A stretch of DNA of 64,000 bases. Source: Chenopodium formosanum. Lineage: Eukaryota; Streptophyta; Magnoliopsida; Caryophyllales; Amaranthaceae. The stretch is taken from contig CM044874.1 in NCBI GenBank assembly GCA_024500155.1, positions 42,230,384 to 42,294,383 of the forward strand. The letters are read 5' to 3'. Position numbers and translations under genes: made by a program. The notes beneath the pieces are model-generated. The model did no database searches, was not told the origin of the DNA, and worked only from the letters and a program-made list of their open reading frames with translations. Positions 11,281 through 22,514 of the stretch are shown piece after piece (position 1 is the first letter of the stretch; every line of letters starts with the position of its first letter).

Positions 11281-11463
11281 TGTGAAATATTGATTAGAAA
11301 CGATATGCTTGACTGTATTCATGGCTCTAGGCCGAATTATATAATATGATGTACAAGATAAGTTTGGCAAGAATATTGATAGAATTATCTACTTAACATA
11401 AAATTATCCTGCCAACTAAAAGTATCTAAATCAAATCTTCAACATATATCATATATCGTAACA
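11281..11463 (-). repeat. Copia A 3' LTR
   Basis: 183 bp, TGTGAAATATTG...TCGTAACA on the plus strand. It pairs with 16061-16243, with three differences by eye. The adjacent CCCCCCCTC at 11464 is the polypurine tract on the minus strand. Confidence 0.9.
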
Positions 11464-11470
11464 CCCCCCC

Positions 11471-12439
11471 TCAAGTTGGAGGAGGGTGGGGATCCATAAT
11501 GCCCAGCTTGGACAATAAGAAATCAAACTGTCGTTTGCCAAGGGCCTTTGTAAAGATGTCCGCCAACTGCGAATCTGTAGGAACATATGAGGGAGCAATA
11601 GTACCATCTATAATGGCATCTCGAACAAAGTGACAGTCAACCTCAATGTGTTTGGTTCTTTCATGAAATACCGGATTTTTAGCAATGTGTAGAGCTGACT
11701 GACTATCACAAAACAAAGGAATTTCCTTGGGATGATGCACTCCCAAGCTCAATAATAAACCTTTTAACCATTTCAGTTCACAAGTCGCGGCTGACATAGC
11801 ACGATACTCTGCATCTGATGATGATGTTGCCACTGTAGGCTGTTTCTTTGTCTTCCATGAGATCGGAGATTGGCCTAAAAACACTAACCAACCTGTTACG
11901 GATCAACGAGTGATTGGACAAGCAGCCCAATCCGAGTCACACCATCCTTGAAGAGTCAAATCGCTGTCTGCCCGAAGCAAAATGCCTTGCCCAGGAGTAC
12001 CCTTCAAGTATCTAACCACACGCAAAGCTGCATCCCAATGCTCTACTCGGGGACACTGCATAAATTGAGCTAAAATATGTACAGAATAAGCTAGATCCGG
12101 TCTTGTCACAGCAAGATAAACCAACCGACCAACAAGTCTACGATAAGCCTCCGGATCTATAAGCAACTCTCCCTTCGCATGACCCAATCTATGATGTTGT
12201 TCCATTGGAAAGGCACTAGGCTTAGCACCTGTCAAGCCAACTTCAGAAATGATGTCTAGCGTATATTTACGCTGACATAGAAATAAACCTTTTGCACTCC
12301 TAGCAACCTCAATGCCAAGAAAATATTTCAAGGGCCTTAGATCTTTCATTTTAAAACAATCTCCCAAATATGCTTTGAAAGTCAATAACGCAGCGGAATC
12401 ATTGCCAGAAATAATCAAATCATCAACATAGACTAACAC
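11471..12439 (-). pseudogene. Copia A RT C-terminus and RNase H
   Basis: The YVDD box (12419-12430) within MLVYVDDLIISGND is the RT active site. MKDLRPLKYFLGIEVA, RRLVGRLVYLAVTRPDLAY and GWCDSDWAACPITR follow. A TGA near 11900 (CGA to TGA type) precedes the RNase H portion ISWKTKKQPTVATSSSDAEYR, LFCDSQSALHIAKNP, KHIEVDCHFVRD and the ADIFTKAL terminus. All parts share one frame. The product would remove the RNA template during cDNA synthesis. Confidence 0.88.
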
Positions 12440-12445
12440 ATTAAT

Positions 12446-13213
12446 CTAAACTTGCCCCCTAGTGAATGTAAACAAGGAATAATCAGAGTAGGATTGGAGA
12501 AACCCGTACCCTTTCAGAGCTGCAGTAAGCTTTGCATACCAGCAACGTGGAGCTTGCTTCAAACCATATAATGACTTACGTAGTCTGCACACCAATTTTG
12601 GATTCGAGTGTTCAAATCTCGGGGGCAATTTCATGTACACCTCCTCATCCAAATCTCCATGTAAAAAGGCATTATGCACATCCATTTGATGTATTTCCCA
12701 ATTCTTCGAAGCTGCTATTGCCAAAAATGCTCGTACAGTTTTCATCTTTGCTACTGGAGCAAAAGTCTCATTGTAGTCAATACCCGCCTTTTGATGATTG
12801 CCAAAGACCACCAAACGCGACTTCAATCTCTCCACTTTGCCATTGGACAAATACTTGGTCTTATAGACCCATTGACTACCAAGAGCACGTTTTCCGGGAG
12901 GTAACTCTTCCAAGGTCCAAGTTCCATTATTTTCTAAAGCTTGGATCTCTTCTTGCATTGATTTTCTCCAACCTTCATGCCTCATTGCATCCTTGAATGA
13001 CCTCGGATCATGACCCGAAATAATTGCTGCAAAAAATGTACGGTAATTGACAAAAAAATTATTACAATTAATATAGTGTGCTATAGTATACGGGGTACCT
13101 GACTTGTGCTGTGGAAGCGGTGTAGGCGAAGATGGACTTTTTGCAATTACTGTATGAGTTACATAATCTCGTAAGAGAACCGAAGGAGTTTTCACTCTCA
13201 AACCCCTACCCAA
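12446..13213 (-). pseudogene. Copia A reverse transcriptase, N-terminal part
   Basis: Typical Ty1/copia RT signatures appear in order: WRKSMQEEIQALENNGTW, GSQWVYKTKYLSNG, SRLVVFGNHQKAGIDYNETF, QMDVHNAFLHGDL (first catalytic Asp) and SLYGLKQAPRCWY. The frame continues beyond a TAG at 12446 into the YVDD-containing segment. The bases upstream to 13336 are an in-frame linker. Confidence 0.88.
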
Positions 13214-13336
13214 TTTCTGCTGCCCAGACGAACCAGAAGACTCAGAGGGAGTTGTGGTCTGGTGGCTGGTAGGAGAAGTAGTGCTCGGCTCTGTGACCTG
13301 CTGCTGCAGACTGGGACGGGCTGCAGTGCTGTGTTG

Positions 13337-14094
13337 CTACCATCGCTCATGAGGCTGTAACTGGCCCTGCTGCTGGTGCAGGGGTTGGTCTGTTCCAGCG
13401 GGCGCTGGTCGTCCAGCGGGCTGATCAGAAGCGTAGCCTTGCTGGTCGGCCAGGGCACTATCGCCCGAGAGATCTACTTGCAGCGCTATGTCTTCGACTG
13501 TAACCTCCTGACTACCGTGATCATAAAAATCATCATCGACCACTACATCATCATACATTGGGACCACACTCTCTTGCTCAATATTCACCATAGTTGAATC
13601 CAAAAATGGAAAGACATTTTCAAAGAACTTTACATCCCGTGACACAAAAAAATTTCGCTCGTCAAGATCATACAAATTCCACCCTTTTTTGCCAAAAGGA
13701 TACCCCAAAAAAATACATTTCCTACTACGACTCTCAAACTTATCACCCTTCGTGTTTTGATTGTGGGCAAAACATAAGTAACCAAAGATTTTGATGACAT
13801 TGTAAGAGGGGGGAAAGCCAAATAAAATTTCAAAAGGAGTTTTAATGTGTATCAAAGGGGATGGCGTTCGGTTAATAAGATGAGCCGCTGCCAAAACGCA
13901 CTCACTCCAAAATAAATCAGTAAGTGAGCCTGAAACCGTAAAGCACGGGCTACATTTAAAATGTGTTTATATTTTCGCTCAACCCTACCATTTTGTTGTG
14001 GTGTCCCAACACATGATGTAAAAAAACAAAATGCCAGTAGCAGAAAAATAATCACGCAAGCAATTAAATTCCGTACCATTATCACTCTGAACAA
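13337..14094 (-). pseudogene. Copia A integrase C-terminal half and linker
   Basis: TSCVGTPQQNGRVERKYKH (integrase catalytic Glu region) is read in a shifted frame to about 13920. A second frameshift then restores the original frame for AAAHLINRTPSPL, the GYPFGKKGWNLYDL motif and the acidic linker. A TAG at 13337 interrupts the linker. The two shifts are compensating, which is compatible with small indels in homopolymers. Confidence 0.8.
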
Positions 14095-15349
14095 CTTTTA
14101 TCGTTTGAGAAAATTGACGATCAACCATAGCAATGAAATTCATAAAAGCACGAAAAACTTCTGTTTTATCATCCAATAAATATACCCACACAGAACGAGA
14201 AAAGTCATCAACAATAGTCAAGAAATATCTAGCCCCACAAGACGAAGGATGCCTATAGGCACCCCACAAATCACAATGAACTTTTTCAAAAATACGACTA
14301 GCTCTATTGTCACTAGACGGAAATTTGTCCCTAGGGTGTTTAGCACGGAAACAAACTTCACAATTTTTATTCAAATTACCCTTAAAATCAACTACAGGAG
14401 GAAGTAACTTTACTACATTCTCTGAAAGGTGCCCCATCCGTTTATGCCATAACTCCATAGAAGAATTTTCTCCATTTGCCGTAACATGTTGCACCGAGTC
14501 AGCTTCTCCGAAGTAGTAAAGTCCATCTTGCCTAATTCCCGTTCCAATCAGCATCCTCGTTTGGTCCTGTATAGCACACAAAGAAGAATTAAATTTTACA
14601 GTACAATTCAAATCTTCAATTAATTGTGAAATCGAGAGCAAATTGCAACTCAATTGCGGCACATATAAAACATGATTAAGAGTAATTGAGGCCGACAATC
14701 GAATCGACCCTTCCTTCTTTGCAAGCACAATTCCACCATTGGGAAGATCAACGGGACAATGAATAATATCAGTGACATCAAATAACCAAGTCTCATCTCC
14801 GGTGACATGATGCGTCGCGCCGGTGTCAATGATCCACCTTGTGGAATTAAACTTACCACTCAAACGGTTGTCAGGAACTTTTGTGTTACCAAAAAATCCC
14901 GCAATTGCCTTCCATTGGTCAGGGGTAAAAATCTGATTGGATGAACTCGACTCCGAGGTGTTGCTGCCAGTGGTCGATCCTCCAACATTACTACTGGATG
15001 TTGCATTGGCTCGTACAGAACCACGCCCCCTGCCTTGTGTGCTGCCTCTTCTATGCCCAGCCCCATCAGACTTGGGCCTATCAAACCATCCTTCAGGGTA
15101 ACCATGAATTTCGTAGCAACCACTCACATCATGTCCGCGTTTTTTACAATGCGTACACACCGGCAAACCCCAACAACTTGAAGCATCATGGCCTAAACGC
15201 TGACACTTGGAGCATACTTGTCTGTCATTCCCCTTACCACGCCCACGGCCAGCACCGTTATTTGCGTTGAGGGCAAAATCAACTGCCTCCGATGGCTTAT
15301 CTTCGGGGACAGCTTTGGCGAGTCGAATTCGTTCATCTTGGACGGCCAA
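13985..15349 (-). pseudogene. Copia A gag zinc knuckle, protease and integrase N-terminal half
   Basis: This block holds a gag zinc-knuckle region (CSKCQRLGHDASSCWG, then CTHCKKRGHDVSGC) and a protease active site WIIDTGATHHVT (DTGA near 14820-14831). The integrase zinc-binding region follows (WHKRMGHLSENVV, CEVCFRAKH), then the start of the catalytic core with VDDFSRSVWVYLL and QSDNGTEF. It is in frame with the gag N-terminus. A frameshift near 14030 in a T-rich run ends the open frame just before the GTPQQNGRVERK segment. The protease and integrase would mature the polyprotein and insert cDNA. Confidence 0.85.
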
Positions 15350-16015
15350 TTAGTATGCTCTATCAATCGATGGCAAAGGATCTTGTGAAAGAATGTTTGC
15401 CCGTAACTGAGCATAATACTCGGAGTAAAGCCCCATAAGGAACTCATGAAGTCTAGCCGTTTCCAGTCTCCGAGCGTGCAATTCCCCAGCATTACAATGT
15501 GAACAGCAAGAACAAACAATCGAAGGTTCATGACGATAGAGCTCCTCCCACAAGGCATTTAATTGCCCATAATAAGTCGAGACAGACATGGATTTCGTCT
15601 GTTCACATCTCACAATTGAGGACTTCAATTGATAAATTCTCGGACCATTAACCAGAGCAAATCGCTGTTGTAGATGATCCCATAGCTTCTTTGCTTCGCG
15701 ATATTTCGTCAAGGTAGACTTGACCTCCGGATCAATTGTGTTAGTTATCCAAGACACTAACATTGCATTAATGGTATTCCTGTCCGACTGAGTACATGGA
15801 GGGGTCGGACCAATGATAGTGCCATCTAAAAATTTGAACTTGCGCCGCGCCTCTAACGCCATACGTATATCGGCGGCCCAATCATCATAGTAATTGCCTT
15901 TAAGACGAGTTGGGGTTATAAAATCACCTGGTTGATCTTGCGATCCTAGGTAAAACGGAGAATTCGGTTCTATTTGTGACGGTGGTAGAGGTGGTGGTGG
16001 TGTATTACCAACCAT
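15350..16015 (-). pseudogene. Copia A gag, N-terminal part
   Basis: The ATG at 16015 starts MVGNTPPPPLPPSQIEP, followed by the copia gag features YYDDWAADIRMALEARRKF, DHLQQRFALVNGPRIYQLKS and a helical LWEEL region. Gag is the capsid protein of the virus-like particle. The frame is closed by TAA after DRAY at 15350, but coding continues in the same frame (LAVQDERIRLAKAV), so this is a nonsense mutation rather than a natural end. Confidence 0.85.
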
Positions 16016-16047
16016 GGTTATAATTTACTGAAATAAAAAAAAATCAA

Positions 16048-16060
16048 GGCTCGGACACCA
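16048..16060 (-). other. Copia A primer-binding site (variant of the Met-type PBS)
   Basis: TGGTGTCCGAGCC abuts the LTR. The usual plant copia PBS, complementary to initiator tRNA-Met, is TGGTATCAGAGC, so this differs at a few positions. It may be a diverged or mutated Met PBS. Confidence 0.6.
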
Positions 16061-16243
16061 TGTGAAATATTGATTAGAAACAATATGCTTGACTGTATTC
16101 ATGGCTCTAGGCCGAATTATATAATATGATGTACAAGATAAGTTTGGCAAGAATATTGATAGAATTATCTACTTAACATAAAACTATCCTGCCAACTAAG
16201 AGTATCTAAATCAAATCTTCAACATATATCATATATCGTAACA
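16061..16243 (-). repeat. Copia A 5' LTR
   Basis: 183-bp partner of 11281-11463. On the minus strand it is followed directly by the PBS-like sequence at 16048-16060 and then by the gag start codon at 16015. Confidence 0.9.
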
Positions 16244-16248
16244 TTTTT

Positions 16249-17586
16249 TTTTTCAGAGTTTTAAAATATAACAAAAAATTTGACTCTAACCCTATCATTT
16301 CATTTTATGGGTTAATTTTTAATTATTCTGATTTTTTGCACAACCCTAGCGCAAAGTAGGAATACTTGGGTTACATCTCTTTTTAATTAAATGAAAGAAA
16401 CTCAAATTATTGGATCATTGATTAACAAACGTTGAAATACAAAACCAAACCTAGCTTCCACAAATACCCCTACAACTTATTTCCTTTATCTTAGACCTAC
16501 AAAAAAAGTTTTAACACTAGGAGCAAGACTATTAATTAATAAAACCCATTAACTTATGATTAACACTAGTCAAGGCAACACTTAACCTTAATCCAAAAAC
16601 CCTTGATTTCTTTAAAATGAAAATATCCACAATTGATTTCTTTAAAATGAAAAAAAAAAAAAAAAAATCTAAGATTGGAAAAACTACAAAGTGTTACATG
16701 ATTTAGGCTATTGGAGCTTCCTTTGGTGAGAGGTTTTGTTTATAGGAGAGAAAACTGTTAATATTAATATTGATATAAACAATGCTATTGTTGTGTGTTA
16801 TGGTGTAGAATAGACTTGTATGCATTATCACTTCTATTTTAATGTTTTTTTATATTTGATATAAGTAACATACTGTGATTTAAAAAACTTGCGAGAGGCA
16901 CAGTTAAACTTACGTTATGTTATTCTTCAAAGTCATGTTGTTGAAGGCATTGTACTATCAATGGTTAGTTTTTAATTAACTTTGCATTTGTTTCAACCTA
17001 TAACAACAATTTATATGTTTATAGATAATTGAAATTGCACTCATTTCATTATAATGATGAGAACCCCGTACACAAGTTGTACGTCAGATTGTCAGAAAGG
17101 TAAGAGACTTTAAATATAGTAATTTATAATAAATATTATTTTCTTTATCCAATTAAAAATATTGTTAAAAAAAATAAAACTAAATTTCTTCTTCTACTTC
17201 TTCTTTTAATTTTTTATTAACATCAAGTGATGTACCTTACAATCTATTTCCTTTGATAAAATTTAACCAAATTTTTTTATTTACTTTTTCAATATTATAA
17301 ATTGTTTTTTTTTACCCAAATTAAACGAAATTAGAAAGTGTTGGCAAGTACAATATGTTATTTTTATAATACTTGCCAAACAATTTTTCAACATACAACT
17401 TATACATACATGTGACAAACTTCAAGTGCTGGTAAATTAATATGAGCTGAGGATTATGAGAACCATAGCTTTTTACATGATTTTAGGAGGGTGATCGAGT
17501 AGGGACGAAAGTTTCTGTTTAACATAAGATACACATTTGCTAATAATTTCCCTATCATGTGGAAGAACCTAAAAGTAGCTAATGGT
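16249..17586. other. Intron sequence, nothing recognised
   Basis: AT-rich non-coding sequence between copia A and copia C. There is no ORF of note, no clean inverted ends and no similarity to other parts of the window that I could see. Confidence 0.5.
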
Positions 17587-17591
17587 TTCCC

Positions 17592-18446
17592 TGTTGAGGA
17601 TAAACACACCTCTTGCGGAATAATCAAACGACCAAACAACAAACCACAAGCACACACAAGCTACTAGTTTGTTCAAAGGTCACACTTAACCCAAGCTATA
17701 TGAAATTTTTCCAATATCAACAAACCACCAGCAATATCAACACATATAATGTAGCAACTTAAGACAAAGAACGAGCATAAACAACCAAGCAAGAGACACA
17801 CGATTTTTTACGTGGAAAACCTCTTCGATGTGAAGAGTAAAAACCACGGGACTTTAGGAGTCCACCCAAATTGTTCTTATTATAATCAAAGGAATGTTAC
17901 ACAAACACAATTCAAGGTATAAAAGATGGGTACTCAATTACCCAACAACAACAATCATAAGAACAAAGTAATTGAGGAAGAAATTGAGAGATACAACCAG
18001 AAAATGGAGCTTCTGTCCAGAGGCCGTAACTCACGAACCAGAGCAGAAAACGACAATCCGACCGTTGAAAACAAAGCCCTAAATGCCCGGACAAGCTGTC
18101 AAAATTTGAGTTAAATCGGACCACGGATGAGCTTCGATCAGGGTTGATTTCTATAGTTGCGTAGTGAAAACAGTGAAGGGGGTTGCTTTTGAAACTCTCT
18201 GTATTTCCTCACTTTCTCTCAACCAATTTTGCTTCCCTCATTTACTGCTTCTAGCTGAAAGCAAGTTTGTTGCTTTTAGGACTTTGTTGCTCCTTCATTT
18301 CCCACGGCAAAAGCACCCCAAAGTTAAATAATGAAGCTTCCTTGTGAAGCTAAAAACACTTGGGCCAAAAAATATCTAGTTTTCCCCAAACACATCACAA
18401 CATACAATGGGATTTCTCCACATAGGAAGGGACCCATAACCCAAAA
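17592..18446 (-). repeat. Copia C 3' LTR
   Basis: It begins TGTTGAGGATAAACAC on the plus strand and ends GACCCATAACCCAAAA, where the expected CA terminus appears mutated (the other LTR ends CCCAACA). Shared landmarks with 22515-23370 include AAACCTCTTCGATGTGAAGA and CTTCTGTCCAGAGGCCG. Confidence 0.88.
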
Positions 18447-18462
18447 AATCTCCCCCTCCCAA

Positions 18463-19644
18463 CTATGTGGAGGTGGTTTCCATTCCGGCAATCAAACGAC
18501 AAGTCTCAAACTTGCCCCTTGGCAATGCTTTAGTCATCATGTCGGAGCCATTGTCATCGGTATGGATTTTCTCAAGCTCAAGGAACTTAGCATCAAGAAC
18601 ATCCCGTATCCAATGATACCTCACATCAATGTGTTTCGACTTTGCATGAAAGGTAGAATTCTTAGCTAGATGAGTAGTATTTTGACTGTCACAATACAAC
18701 ACATACCTCTTTTGTGTAAATCCAAGTTGACCAACAAACCACTTCATCCATAACAACTCCTTACATGCCTCTGTCACTGCAATAAACTTTGACTCGATTG
18801 TGGACAATGCCACACATTTCTGTAATCTAGATTGCCAAGAAACTGCTCCCCCTGCAAAAGTGATCAAATAGCCCGAAGTAGACTTCCTCGAGTCTATATC
18901 ACCTGCCATATCAGAATCTGAGTAGCCAACAAGAATAGGCTTATCACTCCCAAAGCATAGCTTCATATCTGCAGTACCTTGTAGATATCTCATAATCCAT
19001 TTCACAGCATTCCAATGCTCCTTTCCTGGATTAGAGAGAAAACGACCAACCAAACCAAATGCATGAGCTAAATTGGGCCTAGTGCAAACCATTGCATACA
19101 TCAAGCTACCCACTGTTGAAGCATATGGAATATGCATCATACTTTCCTTCTCTTCCAATGTAGAAGGACACTGTTGAGAACTCAACTTAAAATGCAAAGC
19201 AAGAGGGGTACTCACTGGTTTTGCTTTCTCCATGTTGAACCTTTGAAGCACCTTTTGAATATATGCTTCCTGTGACAACCACAACCTTTGAGCCTTACGA
19301 TCACGGATGATCCTCATGCCTAAAATGTTCTTTGTTTGCCCGAGTTCCTTCATAGAGAAAGTCTTACTCAACTGTTGCTTCAAGCTGATAATTCTATCCA
19401 CATTTTGCCCTACAATAAGTATGTCATCAACATAAAGTAGCAAAATGATAAAATCATTGTCAGAAAATTTCTTCAAGAAGACAAAATGATCACAAGAAGT
19501 ATTCTTGTAGCCTTGCTCCCCCATAAAGGAGTCAAACTTGCGATACCATTGCCTTGGATCTTGTTTTAGGCCATACAAGCTCTTCTTCAATTTGCACACA
19601 TACTCTTCCTTCCCCTTGACTTTGAAGCCCTCTGGTTGTTCCAT
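18463..19644 (-). pseudogene. Copia C RT C-terminus and RNase H
   Basis: MEQPEGFKVKGKEEYVCKL, KSLYGLKQDPRQWYRKF and the active-site YVDD (19423-19434) in LLLYVDDILIVG are followed by GSLMYAMVCTRPNLAHA. The RNase H part has VGYSDSDMAGDIDSRKSTSG, ALSTIESKFIAVTEACKE, LYCDSQNTTHLAKN and KHIDVRYHWIRD. The frame is open for 393 codons to the natural stop at 18463. It is the best-preserved coding block in the window, but it lacks its own upstream half. Confidence 0.9.
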
Positions 19645-20817
19645 TTATATGTCTTCCTCAAGGTCACCATGAAGAAACGCTATCTTCACATCCAACCGCT
19701 CAATCTCCAAATTCAAGCTAGCAGCAAGACCCAAAACAACTCTAATGGAGGACATCTTGACAACCGGTACAACAATCTCTTCAAAGTCTATTCCCTTCTT
19801 CTGGTTCCAGCCTTTGACAACAAGTCTTGCTTTGTATCGTGGTTTCTTAGAATTCTCATCTTGTTTCTTCTCATAAACACAACGATTCCTCAAAGATCTC
19901 TTACCCTTTGGTAGCTTCACAAGATCAAAAGTATGGTTATCATGCAATGATTTCATTTCATCTTTCATTGCATCTAACCAATGTTGCTTGTCATCACTAT
20001 CCATGGCTTCCTCATAGGACTCAGGTTCTCTCCCGTCAGTTAGGAGAACATAATCAGAAGAAGGATACCTCGTGGAAGAACATCGGTCTCGAGTAGACCG
20101 TCTCACATGATCTGGTTGCTCTTCATTTGAACCCTGGTCATCAAGCTCAATTGCATCACCATCATCATTATCAACATCATCATCTACCTCGGGAACATCA
20201 TCCCCATTATCATTATCTTGGACCTGTTTAACTGGAGTAGGTGCAGGAGTCAAAGAAGGTAGATCCAAATTAACCAAATCATCGTTATTGTGAGATGTAG
20301 ATTTTTCATCCTTTTGAATGTCTTCAATTGTCTGATCCTCAACAAATACCACATCCCTGCTTCGAATTAATTTCTTATCTACGGGATCATAAAACCTGTA
20401 ACCAAACTGGTCCCAACCATAGCCCACAAAGATGCATTGGCGAGTCTTTGAAACCAGTTTTGATCTTTCATCACTTGGAACATGCACAAATGCCTTGCAC
20501 CCGAAGACACGCAAATGATTATAAAAAACCTCCTTGCCTAGCCAAACTTTATCTAGAACATCACCATCTAAAGGAACACAAGGAGCCAGATTAATCACAT
20601 GTGTAGCTGTAAACAAAGCTTCACCCCAAAAGTGTCTTGGTAATTTTGCCTCTGAAAGCATGCACTGTATCCTCTCTAACAAAGTTTTGTTCATTCTCTC
20701 TACTACGCCATTCATCTGTGGAGTCTTCTTTGGCGTGAACTGATGTCGTATACCCTGTGACTTGCAATAGTCATCAAGTGGTCCAATGTATTCACAACCA
20801 TTGTCATTACGGAGGCA
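19645..20817 (-). pseudogene. Copia C integrase C-terminus and RT N-terminus
   Basis: In the same frame after the TAG come CLRNDNGCEYIG, FTPKKTPQMNGVVERMN (catalytic Glu region), HFWGEALFTATHVINLAP and an Asp/Glu-rich linker. RT sequence follows: HWLDAMKDEMKSLHDNHTF, RYKARLVVKGWNQKKGIDF and LDVKIAFLHGDLEEDI. TAA at 19645 sits where a Tyr codon is normal (EE-I-Y-MEQPEGF). Several other substitutions in conserved positions (for example CVYEKK) show relaxed constraint. Confidence 0.87.
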
Positions 20818-22473
20818 CTACAACTTTCTACCTGTTTGCCTTTCAACCAAAGCTTGAAATTGCTTAAAAGTATCAAGCACCTGGTCTTTGTTTTTCAAAG
20901 CATAAACCCACAACTTTCTTGAACAATCATCAATAAAGGTAACAAAGTAAAGTGCACCACTAAAAATTTTGACCTTGAAAGGACCACAAACATCAGAATG
21001 AACAAGGTCAAGCAAACCTGACTTTCTGGAAGGAGGGTGTCTCTTGAAAGAGACTCTGTTTTGCTTGCCTACGAAACAATGTGGACGTTTGTCCAACTTT
21101 ACACTCTTCAAATCTGAAAGTGCATTCTTCTTCATCAAACAACTTAGCCCTTTTTCACTCATATGGCCAAGTCTTCTATGCCACAACTTTGCTGGATCAT
21201 CATCTGCTACATTTACGCTATCTGTGGAAATTATGGCTTGCAGCAAATACAGGCTTGTGTGCTTCTTCCCACGAGCTAACACCAAATTTCCCTTAGTGAG
21301 CTTCCACTGGCCACTATGAAATGTGTTACAATAGCCTTCATCATCGAGATTTCCTTTCAAGATCAAGTTTAAACGGATGTCTGGAACATGTCTAACATTC
21401 TTGAGCACTAACTTTGCTCCAATATTAGTTATCAAGCAAACATCACCAACACCAACAACTTGAGCCAAGCCATCATTACCCATCTTCAATACCCCGAAGT
21501 CACCAGGTGTATAAGATGTGAAGAATTCCTTCCTTGATGTTACATGTAGTGAGGCTCCACTGACAATAACCCAACTTGTCTCATATCTAGCAAGATTCAC
21601 CGAGCTCTCATCATGAACAATGATAAGATCATCATTTGTTGTTGTTGCAGCTCGATCATCACCATTATCTTTCTGATCATGCTTCTTTTCTTGCTTTCCA
21701 TTACCACCCCTGTTGTTATCTTTCTTCCACTTGTAGCAGTATTTTTTAATGTGACCCATTTTATCACAATAGTTGCATTTCATGTTTTTGTATCTCCCAC
21801 AGGACTTGCTCTTGGTTTTATCTCTTTCACTCAAAGCCTTGCTCTTGCTTCTTCCCCTGTTATCAGCAACATATGTTTCCTCGGACAAAGATGACACACC
21901 ATGAGATTTCTTTCTCATCTCCTCATTTAAGATACCAACCTTAGCAAGATCCAACATGATTTTTCCTTGTGGTGTAGAGTTACAAAGTGTCATTCTGAAA
22001 GTGTCCCATGAATCAGGAAGAGTACCAAGCAATACAAGTCCCTGAATTTCATCATCAAACTTAATTCCCATGGCTGACAACTGTTGGAGAATTCCATGAA
22101 AATCATTCAAGTGATCTTAAAGTGTCTTGCTTTCTCTGTACTTCAAGCCCATCTTCTTAATCAAGTACAGTTTATTATTGCCAGACTTACTAGCATACGA
22201 GGATTCAAGCTTCTCCCAAAGGGACTTTGCATGCACATCATCATTTATGTGATTCAAGACATTATCATCAACCCATTGGCGAATGAATCCACAAACTTGC
22301 TCATGTTCAAATTTCCATTGCTCATCACTTTTACCTTCTGGTTTTTCATTACTAAACACAGGTAAATGTCAACTCTTGACATATAACAAATCTCTCATCT
22401 TTCTTTTTCAAAGATGATAGTTAGTTCCATTCAAACTAACCATTCTACTAGTGTTAATATTACTGGATTCCAT
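20818..22473 (-). pseudogene. Copia C gag, protease and integrase N-terminal part
   Basis: The ATG at 22473 starts MESSNINTSRMVSLNGTNYH. In-frame TGA codons then replace two expected Trp-type positions and a TAA follows ESKTL at 22117. Gag continues with LPDSWDTFRMTLCNST and the zinc knuckle CNYCDKMGHIKKYC. The protease reads WVIVSGASLHVTS: the catalytic Asp of the usual D-S/T-G-A triad is Val here (codon at 21562-21564). The integrase zinc-binding His region LWHRRLGHMSEKGL and core HSDVCGPFKV, FIDDCSRKLWVY follow. A TAG at 20818 stops the frame before CLRNDNGCEY. Confidence 0.88.
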
Positions 22474-22495
22474 CCCGAGAACTCAATAATAAAGC

Positions 22496-22512
22496 CGTGG
22501 CTCTGATACCAT
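22496..22512 (-). other. Copia C primer-binding site
   Basis: TGGTATCAGAGCCACGG on the minus strand, the standard plant copia PBS complementary to the 3' end of initiator tRNA-Met. It is separated from the LTR by two bases. Confidence 0.85.
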
Positions 22513-22514
22513 AT

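Larger units (their letters stand above)
11281..16243 (-). mobile_element. Copia A: near full-length Ty1/copia retrotransposon, 4963 bp
   Basis: Two 183-bp LTRs (11281-11463 and 16061-16243) flank a minus-strand gag-pol in copia order: gag, protease, integrase, RT, RNase H. By eye the LTRs differ at three sites, suggesting a fairly recent insertion. The 5-bp duplication TTTTT flanks it (11276-11280, 16244-16248), but it sits in T runs and so is weak evidence on its own. A PBS-like TGGTGTCCGAGCC follows the 5' LTR and a G-rich polypurine tract precedes the 3' LTR. The coding frame is broken by four stops and two compensating frameshifts. It is antisense to the pseudogene whose intron it occupies. 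Confidence 0.9.

Noticed and set aside
12532..12996. 154-codon plus-strand ORF
   Set aside because: Antisense shadow of the copia A reverse transcriptase.
21613..21894. Hydrophobic plus-strand ORF resembling a membrane protein
   Set aside because: Antisense to the zinc-knuckle and linker of copia C gag; hydrophobicity arises from the complement of Lys/Asp-rich codons.
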